A DNA stretch of 64,000 bases from Streptomyces griseus subsp. griseus (lineage in GTDB: Bacteria; Actinomycetota; Actinomycetes; Streptomycetales; Streptomycetaceae): assembly GCF_000720255.1 (NCBI RefSeq), contig NZ_JOJE01000014.1:62001-126000 (forward strand), in the 5' to 3' direction. The position numbers and the translations under genes are program-made. The notes under the pieces are model-generated. The model did not search any database, was not told the DNA's origin, and saw only the letters and a list, made by a program, of their open reading frames with translations. The stretch's first letter is position 1. Each line of letters starts with the position of its first letter. This document shows, in pieces, positions 8,131-16,529 of this stretch.

Positions 8131-8919
8131 GTGAGCTTGAGGATCGTTGTCACTGTGAAGTACGTGCCCGACGCCACTGGCGACCGGCACTTCGCCGATG
8201 ACCTGACCGTCGACCGGGACGACGTGGACGGTCTGCTCTCCGAACTCGACGAGTACGCCGTCGAGCAGGCGCTGCAGATCTCCGAGAACTCCGACGACGA
8301 CGTGGAGATCACCGTTCTGACGGTGGGCCCCGAGGACGCCAAGGACGCCCTGCGCAAGGCGCTGTCCATGGGCGCGGACAAGGCGATCCACGTCGAGGAC
8401 GACGACCTGCACGGCACCGACGCCATCGGCACCTCCCTGGTCCTGGCCAAGGCGATCGAGAAGGCCGGCTACGACCTGGTGATCTCCGGCATGGCCTCCA
8501 CCGAAGGCACCATGGGCGTCCTGCCCGCGCTGGTCGCCGAGCGGCTGGGCGTGCCGCAGGTGACCCTGCTGTCCGAGGTCTCCGTCGAGGACGGCACGGT
8601 CAAGGGCCGCCGCGACGGCGACGCCGCCTCGGAGCAGCTGGAGGCGTCCCTGCCGGCCGTCGTCTCCGTCACCGACCAGTCGGGCGAGGCCCGTTACCCG
8701 TCCTTCAAGGGCATCATGGCCGCCAAGAAGAAGCCGGTGGAGTCCTGGGACCTCGAGGACCTGGAGATCGACGCCGAGGAGGTCGGCCTCGACGGCGCCC
8801 GCACCAAGGTCGAGACCGCGACCGAGCGCCCGGCCCGTACCGCCGGCACGATCGTCAAGGACGAGGGCGAGGGCGGCAAGCAGCTCGCTGAGTTCCTCGC
8901 GGGCCAGAAGTTCATCTAA
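8131..8919 (+). CDS. etfB: electron transfer flavoprotein, beta subunit
   Basis: A 262-residue ETF beta subunit (FixA type): SLRIVVTVKYVPDATGDRHF start, the EYAVEQALQI helix and the AMP/FAD-site signature VISGMASTEGTMGVLPALVAERLG. With EtfA it carries electrons from acyl-CoA and other flavin dehydrogenases to the quinone pool through ETF:quinone oxidoreductase. GTG 8131 is chosen, with AGGAGA 9 bases upstream; an earlier in-frame ATG at 8077 lies inside the promoter palindrome. It precedes etfA by 52 bases. Confidence 0.96.
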   Translation: MSLRIVVTVKYVPDATGDRHFADDLTVDRDDVDGLLSELDEYAVEQALQISENSDDDVEITVLTVGPEDAKDALRKALSMGADKAIHVEDDDLHGTDAIGTSLVLAKAIEKAGYDLVISGMASTEGTMGVLPALVAERLGVPQVTLLSEVSVEDGTVKGRRDGDAASEQLEASLPAVVSVTDQSGEARYPSFKGIMAAKKKPVESWDLEDLEIDAEEVGLDGARTKVETATERPARTAGTIVKDEGEGGKQLAEFLAGQKFI

Positions 8920-8971
8920 GGCCCGAGCCGGCTGACCGCCCCTCAACTTTCGCAAGCAGGAGAGCAATCCC

Positions 8972-9934
8972 ATGGCTGAAGTCCTCGTCTACGTCGACCA
9001 CGTGGACGGTGCCGTCCGCAAGCCCACCCTGGAGCTGCTGACGCTCGCCCGTCGCATCGGCGAGCCCGTCGCCGTCGCCCTCGGTGCCGGCGCCGCCAAC
9101 ACCGCCGCCGCCCTCGCCGAGCACGGCGCGGTGAGGGTGCTGACCCACGAGGCGTCCGAGTACGCGGACTACCTGGTCGTACCGAAGGTGGACGCGCTCC
9201 AGGCCGCCGTCGAGTCCGTCTCCCCGGCCGCAGTGCTGGTCCCGTCCTCCGCGGAGGGCAAGGAGATCGCCGCCCGTCTGGCGCTGCGCATCGGCTCCGG
9301 CATCATCACCGACGCCGTCGACCTCGAGGCCGGCGACGAGGGCCCGGTGGCCACCCAGTCGGTGTTCGCCGCGTCCTTCACCACCAAGTCCCGTGTCATC
9401 AAGGGCACCCCGGTCATCACGGTCAAGCCGAACTCGGCCGCCGTCGAGGCCGCCCCGGCCGCCGGCGCGGTCGAGGCGCTGTCCGTGACCTTCGGTGAGC
9501 TCGCCACCGGCACCAAGGTCACCGGCCGCACCGCCCGTGAGACGACGGGCCGCCCGGAGCTGACCGAGGCCGCGATCGTGGTCTCCGGTGGCCGTGGTGT
9601 CAACGGTGCCGAGAACTTCTCGATCATCGAGTCCCTCGCCGACTCCCTCGGCGCGGCCGTCGGCGCCTCGCGCGCCGCCGTGGACGCCGGCTGGTACCCG
9701 CACACCAACCAGGTCGGCCAGACCGGCAAGAGCGTCTCCCCGCAGCTGTACATCGCCTCCGGCATCTCCGGCGCGATCCAGCACCGCGCCGGTATGCAGA
9801 CGTCCAAGACGATCGTCGCGATCAACAAGGACGCCGAGGCCCCGATCTTCGACCTCGTCGACTACGGCGTCGTCGGCGACCTGTTCGACGTCGTCCCCCA
9901 GCTCACCGAGGAGATCAACACCCGCAAGGGCTGA
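8972..9934 (+). CDS. etfA: electron transfer flavoprotein, alpha subunit
   Basis: A 320-residue ETF alpha subunit (FixB type). The N-terminal domain begins MAEVLVYVDHVDG. The FAD-binding C-terminal domain shows SGGRGVNGAENF, GAAVGASRAAVDAGW and the signature LYIASGISGAIQHRAGM, followed by IVAINKDAEAPIFDLVDYG. It forms the heterodimer with EtfB encoded 52 bases upstream (AGCAGGAGAGCAATCCC ribosome-binding site). A strong hairpin terminator follows. Confidence 0.97.
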   Translation: MAEVLVYVDHVDGAVRKPTLELLTLARRIGEPVAVALGAGAANTAAALAEHGAVRVLTHEASEYADYLVVPKVDALQAAVESVSPAAVLVPSSAEGKEIAARLALRIGSGIITDAVDLEAGDEGPVATQSVFAASFTTKSRVIKGTPVITVKPNSAAVEAAPAAGAVEALSVTFGELATGTKVTGRTARETTGRPELTEAAIVVSGGRGVNGAENFSIIESLADSLGAAVGASRAAVDAGWYPHTNQVGQTGKSVSPQLYIASGISGAIQHRAGMQTSKTIVAINKDAEAPIFDLVDYGVVGDLFDVVPQLTEEINTRKG

Positions 9935-9957
9935 TCATCGGACTGCCGGGCTCGTAC

Positions 9958-9996
9958 GAGGCCCCCGTGACCGCGACCGCCGGTCACGGGGGCCTC
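9958..9996. terminator. strong bidirectional terminator after etfA
   Basis: Perfect 15-bp stem: GAGGCCCCCGTGACC (9958-9972) pairs with GGTCACGGGGGCCTC (9982-9996) around a 9-base loop. It lies 23 bases past the etfA stop and just beyond the stop of the convergent gene at 10004, so it can end both transcripts. Confidence 0.85.
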
Positions 9997-10003
9997 GGCC
10001 GTC

Positions 10004-10909
10004 TCACCCCAGGCTCAACGAGGCCCGCACCGGGAGGTGGTCGCTCGGGAACTGGCCGTCGCGGGAGAAGGTGTCGACCCGGGCGCGGTGCGTGGTCACC
10101 CCGGCGGTCGCCAGGATCCAGTCGATGCGCTGACCGCCCGGCGTCAGCGGCCGGTACGCGTGGAACGTCCCGTACGCCGGGCCGCGCTCCGCGGCCGCGT
10201 CCCACGTGTCGACGAGACCGGCGCCCAGCAGTGTGTCGTAGACCGGGTCGCCATGCGCGGGGACGTTGAAGTCGCCGGTCACCACGACGGGCAGGGAGGG
10301 GTCGAGGCCGGCGAGCCGCTCGACGATCAAGGCGGCGCTGCGCCCGCGGGCGTACGCGCTCGCGTTGTCGAGGTGCGTGTTGAGGACGTAGAACTGCTCT
10401 CCGCCGGCGTGCAGATCGCGGAAGCGGACCCAGGTGACCATGCGGGAATGCGCCGCGCCCCAGGTGTTGGAGCCGATGACCTCCGGGGTGTCCGAGAGCC
10501 AGAAGTGGTCGTACTCGACCGGAGCGAGGCGCCGGGTGTCGAAGAAGATCGCCATGGACTCGTCGTGGCTGCCCCGGATACGGCCGGTGCCGATCCAGTC
10601 GTGGTGCGGTCCGAGGTCGGAGGCGATGTCCCGCAGCTGCTGGTAAACCCCCTCCTGGGTGCCGATGACGTGCGGGGCCGCCCGGCGCAGCAGCGTCCGC
10701 ATCACCGGGCGGCGGGCCGTCCAGCTGTGCGGTTCGGCGGTGCTCGCGAAACGGAGGTTGAAGGTCATGACCTCCAGAGGGGCGTCCTCGTGCCGATGGG
10801 CGGCGGCCCGTACCGAACCGACCAGGGGTAACGCGATCGCGGCCGCCGCCACGGTTCTCAGCCCCGCCCGTCGTGTCACCCGGTCGCCGTCCCTCATGCG
10901 TCCCCCCAT
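10004..10909 (-). CDS. secreted endonuclease/exonuclease/phosphatase-fold hydrolase
   Basis: A 301-residue protein. Residues ~12-35 look like a twin-arginine signal (TRRAGLRTVAAAAIALPLVG ending before RAAAH), so Tat export is likely. The mature part shows the EEP fold motifs in order: VMTFNLRF, IGTQEGVYQQL (catalytic Glu), MVTWVRF, LNTHLDN, VVTGDFNV and SDHLPVRASL. The family covers nucleases, sphingomyelinase-like and inositol phosphatases; the substrate is not defined here. Convergent with etfA; divergent from the HpcH-type aldolase. Confidence 0.9.
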   Translation of the reverse strand: MGGRMRDGDRVTRRAGLRTVAAAAIALPLVGSVRAAAHRHEDAPLEVMTFNLRFASTAEPHSWTARRPVMRTLLRRAAPHVIGTQEGVYQQLRDIASDLGPHHDWIGTGRIRGSHDESMAIFFDTRRLAPVEYDHFWLSDTPEVIGSNTWGAAHSRMVTWVRFRDLHAGGEQFYVLNTHLDNASAYARGRSAALIVERLAGLDPSLPVVVTGDFNVPAHGDPVYDTLLGAGLVDTWDAAAERGPAYGTFHAYRPLTPGGQRIDWILATAGVTTHRARVDTFSRDGQFPSDHLPVRASLSLG

Positions 10910-11049
10910 GTGCTCCCCCTCCTCCTTCGCGAGTCAGGATGAGGGGTGGGAGCCACTGGGCGAAAGAGGGCCTCGGGGCAGGAGTGGCGGAGTGGCCCTG
11001 CCACGGACGAGGTGTTGACCGGCCGGAAGCTGCAACGATAACTTCGCTC

Positions 11050-11077
11050 TACGGATTGTTGATTCCGTAAAGCGGAA
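11050..11077 (+). promoter_or_regulatory. nested palindromes, probable operator of the HpcH-type gene
   Basis: TACGGA (11050-11055) and TCCGTA (11064-11069) form one inverted repeat with 8-base spacing. TTCCG (11063-11067) and CGGAA (11073-11077) form another with 5-base spacing. Three half-sites of CGGA/TCCG in 28 bases, 30 bases before the ATG, suggest a dimeric repressor such as an IclR or GntR protein. No regulator gene is adjacent. Confidence 0.4.
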
Positions 11078-11107
11078 AATTCGAGCTTGAATGCTGGAGG
11101 GTGAGGG

Positions 11108-12412
11108 ATGGGCCAGGGCCGTCAGGAGAAGGTGGCGACGAGCCTCGCGGGCGCCGTCAGCGAGGAGATCAGCGCCTCCCTCGCGCCGGTCGACACCGAA
11201 CTGGAGCGCTGTTACCCGGGAGACCCCGGGAGCCGCCAGCCCGTGCACACCGTCTACGTCCCCGGTGACGTCTTCGCCGCCGACACGATCCGCTCCTGGG
11301 GCGACCAGGCCCTCGCCGCCCTCGACGAACACGCCCCGGGCGCCCCCTCCTTCGCCGCCGTGCTGAACCTCGCCGACGACCTCGCCGAGCCGGTGTACTC
11401 CCGCGTCCGCGCCAAGCTGGAACGTGAGCCGATCGAGGACCTGCGCGTCGACTTCGAGGACGGCTACGGACCCCGCCCCGACGCCGAGGAGGACGAGACG
11501 GCCGCCCGGGCGGCCCGGCTGATCGCCGAGGCCTACGAGAACGGCACGGCGGCCCCCTGCATGGGCATCCGGATGAAGTGCATGGAGGCTCCCGTCCGCG
11601 ACCGGGGCATCCGCACCCTCGACGTCTTCCTCACCGGCCTGATCGAGGCCGGCGGCCTGCCCGACGGGCTGGTCCTCACGCTGCCCAAGGTGACGTACCC
11701 CGAGCAGGTCACCGCCATGGTCCGTCTGCTGGAGGCCTTCGAGAAGGCGCGCGGGCTCGAACCCGGCCGGATCGGCTTCGAGATCCAGATCGAGACCAGC
11801 CAGTCCATCCTCGCCACGGACGGCACCGCCACCGTCGCCCGCATGATCCAGGCCGCCGAGGGCCGCGCCACGGGCCTGCACTACGGCACCTTCGACTACA
11901 GCGCCTGCCTCGGCGTCTCCGCCGCCTACCAGGCCAGCGACCACCCGGCAGCCGACCATGCCAAGGCGATCATGCAGGTCGCGGCGGCGGGCACCGGCGT
12001 AAGGGTGTCGGACGGCTCGACGAACGTCCTCCCGGTCGGCCCGACCGAGCAGGTCCACGACGCCTGGCGACTCCACTACGGTCTCACCCGCCGCGCCCTC
12101 GCCCGCGCCTACTACCAGGGCTGGGACATGCACCCCTGCCACCTCCCGACCCGCTACGCGGCCGTCTTCGCCTTCTACCGCGAAGGCTTCGCCCAGGCGG
12201 CCGCCCGCCTCGCCCGGTACGCCAACCGCTCCGCCGGCGCCATCATGGACGAACCCGCCACCGCCAAGGCCCTCAGCGGCTACCTCCTGCGCGGTCTGGA
12301 CTGCGGCGCGCTCGACCTCGACGAGGTGACCGGGGCGACGGGACTCACCAGGGCCGACCTGGAGGGGTTCGCCGCGCCCCGGCGGGGGGAACTGACGGTG
12401 TCGGGCAGGTAG
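11108..12412 (+). CDS. HpcH/HpaI aldolase/citrate-lyase-like protein (DUF6986 type)
   Basis: A 434-residue TIM-barrel protein. Recognisable parts are LRVDFEDGYGPRPDAEED, a metal-binding acidic loop, MGIRMKCMEAPVRDRGIRTL with the substrate Arg, GRIGFEIQIETSQSIL with the metal Glu, and LHYGTFDYSACLGV. These resemble the HpcH/HpaI and malate synthase-related C-C lyases, and the whole protein matches my recollection of DUF6986. The substrate is unknown; some Streptomyces homologues sit near allantoin genes, but none are here. The ribosome-binding site GGAGGGTGAGGG precedes ATG 11108. Confidence 0.82.
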   Translation: MGQGRQEKVATSLAGAVSEEISASLAPVDTELERCYPGDPGSRQPVHTVYVPGDVFAADTIRSWGDQALAALDEHAPGAPSFAAVLNLADDLAEPVYSRVRAKLEREPIEDLRVDFEDGYGPRPDAEEDETAARAARLIAEAYENGTAAPCMGIRMKCMEAPVRDRGIRTLDVFLTGLIEAGGLPDGLVLTLPKVTYPEQVTAMVRLLEAFEKARGLEPGRIGFEIQIETSQSILATDGTATVARMIQAAEGRATGLHYGTFDYSACLGVSAAYQASDHPAADHAKAIMQVAAAGTGVRVSDGSTNVLPVGPTEQVHDAWRLHYGLTRRALARAYYQGWDMHPCHLPTRYAAVFAFYREGFAQAAARLARYANRSAGAIMDEPATAKALSGYLLRGLDCGALDLDEVTGATGLTRADLEGFAAPRRGELTVSGR

Positions 12413-12681
12413 CGCGCGGGTCGCGATCGCGCGTGGCCGGAGCGCGGGGCGGTACGGCCACGGCGCCCGGGTTTCGACATCGTCACCTGCGCAGCCGGCA
12501 CGCCCGGTCGTGTCATCCTCCGCGGCTCGGCCGCCGACAGACGGAGAACCGCCGGTGCACTCGCGCTCGGCGCCGCCCACGTAGCGGGCGTGTCACAGGC
12601 CCCAGGGGGCGGCTGTCGGAGGCCCGGCCGCCCCTTAGGCTGGTCGCCACGCAAGGACGGGGCGAGGGGAACGGGGCAGCG

Positions 12682-14295
12682 GTGTCTTCGGGGGAACACG
12701 GGCAGACGGCCGGGGCCGGGCGGCTGCTGGCAGGGCGTTACCGGGTCGCGGCCCAACTGGGGCGCGGCGGCATGGGGGTCGTATGGAGAGCCGTCGACGA
12801 AGTGCTCGGCCGCGAGGTCGCCGTCAAGGAACTGCGGGCCCACACCGCCGCCGACGGTCCTGAACTCGACGGACTGCGGCTGCGTATGCAGCGTGAGGCC
12901 CGCGCCGCGGCCCGGGTGCGCCACCCGGGTGTCGTCGCCGTGCACGACATCGCGGAGGTCGACGGCCGCCCCCTGATCGTCATGGAACTCGTCGACGGGC
13001 CCTCCCTCGACGACGCCCTGCGCGACCGCGGCCCCCTCGACCCGCGCGAGGTGGCCGGCATCGGTGCGAAGGTCATGGACGCGCTGTCGGCCGCCCACGC
13101 CGCCGGCGTACTCCACCGTGACGTCAAGCCCGGCAACATCCTGCTCGACCGCTCCGGCCGCGTCGTCCTGACCGACTTCGGCATCGCGACGATGGAGGAC
13201 CCGGACGACGGCTGGGCCACCCGGCTCACCCGCAGCGGCGAACTCGTCGGTTCCCTGGAGTACCTGGCCCCTGAACGCGCGCAGGGAGCCGACCCCGGCC
13301 CGGCCTCTGACATCTGGTCCCTGGGCGCCACCCTCTTCGCGGCCGTCGAGGGCTCCTCACCCTTCCGCCGTACGTCGACGTACTCGACCCTCACCGCGAT
13401 CGTCACCGAGCCCGTTCCTGAGCCCCGCCGGGCCGGTCCCCTCGCCCCGGTCCTGCACCGACTGCTGGACAAGCGCGCCGAGAGCCGCCCGGAGGCGGCG
13501 GAGGCGCGTGCGCTGCTGGAGGCGGTGGCGTCGATGGCCGTACCCGACACGCCGACCGCCGCCCTGCGCGGTGCGGCCGCGCCCCCGCGACGGCGGGAGA
13601 CGGAACTCGACGTGCCGGCCGGGGCGGCCGCGCAGGGGGCGGCCGGCTCTGCTCCGCCCGCCTCGCCCGCGGCCCCTCCCACCGGCGCGATGGCGGCCCC
13701 CGTTTCGCCGCGGCGCAGGATACGAGCCTCGCTCCCCGCTGTCGCCGTGGCCGTCGTCCTGCTCGCGGGCGGCACCACCGTCGCACTGCTCAACGAACAC
13801 AACGCCCGCGAGGCCCGCGACGCCGCCGCTTCCCCCAAGGCCTTCGCCTCCCCGTCCCCGAAAGCGTCCTCGGCCTCCCCCTCCGCCCGTACCGACGCCG
13901 ACCCCACCGAGCAGGGCGCCGAGGAGACACCCGGCGGAGGCGGCGCCTGGGACCCCAGACACACGGGTGCGGCGACGCCCACGGGCCGACCGCCCACCAC
14001 CTCCGCGCCGACCCCCTCCTGCACCTCCATCGGCGGGGGCAAGTACAACTGCCAGGTCTCACGCACCGCCAAGTCGTACACGTTCTCCGGCACCGAGGTG
14101 GGCGTCCTGCGCGCCGGCCGCAACTACTTCTACTGCCAGCGCAACCTGGGACGCCGTGAGACGTACGGCGCCTGGACCAACGTCTGGTGGGCGAAGACGG
14201 ACGACGACAGCGGCAACACCGACGTCTACGTCAGCGACGTCTACATCAAGGGCGGCGACAACGACTCACCGGTGCCGGGACTGCCGGTCTGCTGA
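12682..14295 (+). CDS. membrane Ser/Thr protein kinase with Cys-containing extracellular domain
   Basis: A 537-residue PASTA-less PknB-type kinase. Residues 20-280 are the kinase: LGRGGMGVV loop at 27-35, Lys49 (VAVKEL), HRDVKPGN at 145-152, DFG at 165-167, and APE at 196-198. A Pro/Ala linker leads to one membrane span at ~350-370, then a Ser/Pro/Thr-rich outer linker and a C-terminal domain (~446-537) with four cysteines (447, 457, 485, 537) and aromatic-rich segments such as NYFYCQR and TNVWWAKTDDD. That outer domain resembles small secreted Streptomyces proteins. GTG 12682 is the start; the open frame upstream is antisense shadow of the aldolase region. Confidence 0.93.
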   Translation: MSSGEHGQTAGAGRLLAGRYRVAAQLGRGGMGVVWRAVDEVLGREVAVKELRAHTAADGPELDGLRLRMQREARAAARVRHPGVVAVHDIAEVDGRPLIVMELVDGPSLDDALRDRGPLDPREVAGIGAKVMDALSAAHAAGVLHRDVKPGNILLDRSGRVVLTDFGIATMEDPDDGWATRLTRSGELVGSLEYLAPERAQGADPGPASDIWSLGATLFAAVEGSSPFRRTSTYSTLTAIVTEPVPEPRRAGPLAPVLHRLLDKRAESRPEAAEARALLEAVASMAVPDTPTAALRGAAAPPRRRETELDVPAGAAAQGAAGSAPPASPAAPPTGAMAAPVSPRRRIRASLPAVAVAVVLLAGGTTVALLNEHNAREARDAAASPKAFASPSPKASSASPSARTDADPTEQGAEETPGGGGAWDPRHTGAATPTGRPPTTSAPTPSCTSIGGGKYNCQVSRTAKSYTFSGTEVGVLRAGRNYFYCQRNLGRRETYGAWTNVWWAKTDDDSGNTDVYVSDVYIKGGDNDSPVPGLPVC

Positions 14296-14306
14296 CGGTC
14301 CCTGAC

Positions 14307-14630
14307 TCAGCCGCCCACCTCCGTCCAGTCCTCGACGATCCTGTCGCCGATGTTGCACCATGCGACGCTCTCCGCGCTCGCCCATACCCAGGGGCCGTAG
14401 TGCACGTACCGGTAGCCGCCCAGGGTCTCGCACCTGATCACTTCGCGGTATCGGCCCGAGTCGCACCAGGTCTTGTTCCCGTGGTGGCCCTCGCTGCCGA
14501 TCACTCGTTGGCCCCAACACGACCGCTGCGCGGTGTCGCTGTCCGCCACCGCGTTCGGCGCGAGCGTCATCGCTCCCCCGAGGACGAGCGCCGTTGCGGC
14601 CACTGCCTTTGCGAAACGACCTTTGATCAT
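14307..14630 (-). CDS. small secreted Cys-containing protein
   Basis: A 107-residue protein with a clear Sec signal (MIKGRFAKAVAATALVLGG ... APNAVADS, cleavage near residue 31). The mature ~76 residues hold four cysteines (CWGQRV, TWCDSG, VIRCETLGG, AWCNIGD), probably two disulfides, and many aromatic residues. I do not recognise a family. ATG 14630 is chosen because the signal peptide starts there; the frame stays open further upstream without meaning. It is convergent with the membrane kinase (11 bases between stops) and divergent from an AraC regulator. Confidence 0.8.
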   Translation of the reverse strand: MIKGRFAKAVAATALVLGGAMTLAPNAVADSDTAQRSCWGQRVIGSEGHHGNKTWCDSGRYREVIRCETLGGYRYVHYGPWVWASAESVAWCNIGDRIVEDWTEVGG

Positions 14631-14813
14631 GCAAATCTCCCGGTGTTGAAAGTAGTCCAAGTCTTCAGGCTGTGCCTCGTTCGTTGATGACCGTAGGCGT
14701 GATCCACGGCTCAAGAGCACCAATGAGCGCGCCGCTACTCCCCAATTCGTGCACCGTGCCCGCTGGCGCAGTAAACTGCCCGTGCAAACAGGGGGGTTGG
14801 AGGGCGCAGCGGT

Positions 14814-15764
14814 ATGACCGACCGCAAGGGTTTCCGACTGAAAGGAACCGAGCCGTTCGAGGCGGTTGCCTCGGCCCTGTTCGCCCCGTTGCGCGTGACC
14901 GATCCCTGCCCGCAGGGGTTCGAAGCCGTGGTCGACCACACCGTCATCGGACCCGTGGTCGTCGCTCGGATCCAGGCCACCGCCGCGACGGTGACGCGGG
15001 ACGACCGCAGCATCACCTCCAGCGACGTGGAGTGGATGCATGTCAATCTGCACCACCACGGCCCGCTCACGGCGATCCAGGACGACCGGACCACGACGGT
15101 GAAACCAGGTGAACTGTTCGCCTGTGACAACACCCGGCCCTACCGGCTGATCGGTGCCGACTCCAGTGACATGACCGTGCTCTGCCTTCCCCGGGCAAGT
15201 CTCGGCAGGCACGCGGACTCCATGAGCCGGCGCACAGCGCTCCCCCTGTCCACGCAGAGCGGGATCGGCAGGCTCGTCGGCCACGCGCTGTCCGCGGTCA
15301 ACGAGGACCTCCCCCGTCAGGCGGTGTCACGCACGTATCTGGCCGACGCGCTCACCGCGCTCCTCCTCGCCGCTTTCGCCGACACCACCCCCGAACGGGC
15401 TTCCGTCGCGAGCCACCTCGCAGACCGTATCCGCGCCTACGTGCTGGCCCACCTCGGCGACCCTCACCTCAGTGCGGAACGGGTCGCGCACCAGCACCAC
15501 ATCTCGCTCCGGTACCTCCATGCGCTCTTCAGAGGGAGCGACCTGACCTTCGCCGCCTGGGTCCGACATGAACGCCTGCTGAGGATCCGCCGTGACCTTC
15601 TCGATCCCGCCTCGGCGGACATCTCCACAGCCGCGGTCGCGGCACGTTGGGGCGTACACGACACCAAGCACCTCGGCAGGGCCCTGAAACGCGAGTTCGG
15701 CGAAACCGTCAGCGACCTCCGCCGCGGACGAACCGACCGAGTCGGACGCAAGGGCTCTGTCTAG
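14814..15764 (+). CDS. AraC-family transcriptional regulator
   Basis: A 316-residue regulator. The N-terminal ~170 residues are an AraC-binding-like beta domain (DVEWMHVNLHHHGPLTAIQ, KPGELFACDNTRPYRL). The C-terminal ~100 residues are the double helix-turn-helix: LSAERVAHQHHISLRYLHALF and, in the second, ADISTAAVAARWGVHDTKHL then REFGETVSDLR. The GGAGGG ribosome-binding site precedes ATG 14814. It diverges from the small secreted Cys protein across 183 bases, so it may control that gene. Its stop overlaps the stop of the next gene at CTAG. Confidence 0.92.
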   Translation: MTDRKGFRLKGTEPFEAVASALFAPLRVTDPCPQGFEAVVDHTVIGPVVVARIQATAATVTRDDRSITSSDVEWMHVNLHHHGPLTAIQDDRTTTVKPGELFACDNTRPYRLIGADSSDMTVLCLPRASLGRHADSMSRRTALPLSTQSGIGRLVGHALSAVNEDLPRQAVSRTYLADALTALLLAAFADTTPERASVASHLADRIRAYVLAHLGDPHLSAERVAHQHHISLRYLHALFRGSDLTFAAWVRHERLLRIRRDLLDPASADISTAAVAARWGVHDTKHLGRALKREFGETVSDLRRGRTDRVGRKGSV

Positions 15765-16522
15765 GCCCCCGAAGCCGGCCCCGGTTCCAGGTACCGCTCC
15801 AGCCCCGACGCCGTCACCAGCTTCTCCTCGGCGAACAACCGCGTACCGCGCTCGCACAGCCGCATGTCCGCACGGGCACGGGCGCAGAACTCCTCCGGTG
15901 TGACCCCGAACAGCTCCCGCAGCCGGGCCGATCCCAGCAGCAGTTCGGTGATCAGGGCGCGCTGCCCCGGGTGCGAGCGCGGCTCCGGGGTGCCGTTGTG
16001 CAGAACTCCGCGCCGGTTGACGTACACGTACGCCCCGGGGAGTGTCTCGCCGTTCTCCAACCTGAACATGATGGCTGGGGAGGGCAGCCACGCCCGGCGG
16101 AAGTTGCCGGACGGCAGCGGTACGCCCTCGCTGGCGTCCACGATGGCGAGTTGCTCGGCGTCGAGCCAGGTGAGGAACAACTCCCTTACGGTCCCCGGGG
16201 CTTCGACGGGGGACGCGGAGACGTACCCCAGGCGGCTGACGTGTGCGGAGACGCCGATACGGATACCGGTGACGCGCACCTTCACCATCGGGATGGGGGA
16301 GGCGATCCCGTACTCGTCCATCTTGTGGCGCAGTTGACCGGGGCAGGCGTTGGAGCCGACGGCGAGGACCGGCGTGCGGTCGGGGTGGACGAGCCGGTCC
16401 AGCGGAAGCAGCCGGTCGCCGTCGAGGAGCCCCGACTCGCGCGGCCAGGCACCCGGGTAGCTCAGCGGTCGGTCGCGCGGGGCCTGAGCCAGGCCCAGCG
16501 CGGTCAGGGAGCGGTCGTCCAT
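15761..16522 (-). CDS. gamma-glutamylcyclotransferase-like conserved protein
   Basis: A 253-residue cytoplasmic protein. The segment VLAVGSNACPGQLRHKM near residue 54 resembles the YGSNL substrate loop of gamma-glutamylcyclotransferase/AIG2-fold proteins, and GAYVYVNRRGVL fits a later barrel strand. The match is partial, so the enzymatic role is a guess. Its stop (TAG, read from CTA at 15761-15763) overlaps the AraC stop within a single CTAG. The start lies 7 bases before the stop codon of the LacI gene on the same strand, so the two may be co-transcribed. Confidence 0.6.
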   Translation of the reverse strand: MDDRSLTALGLAQAPRDRPLSYPGAWPRESGLLDGDRLLPLDRLVHPDRTPVLAVGSNACPGQLRHKMDEYGIASPIPMVKVRVTGIRIGVSAHVSRLGYVSASPVEAPGTVRELFLTWLDAEQLAIVDASEGVPLPSGNFRRAWLPSPAIMFRLENGETLPGAYVYVNRRGVLHNGTPEPRSHPGQRALITELLLGSARLRELFGVTPEEFCARARADMRLCERGTRLFAEEKLVTASGLERYLEPGPASGA

Positions 16523-16529
16523 GAGCCGC

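Noticed and set aside
10934..12580. 548-codon open frame antisense to the HpcH-type aldolase
   Set aside because: It has no motif, and its start lies beyond the aldolase stop; typical complement shadow in GC-rich DNA.
15327..16091. Open frame antisense to the AraC and cyclotransferase-like genes
   Set aside because: It crosses two real genes and shows no motif.
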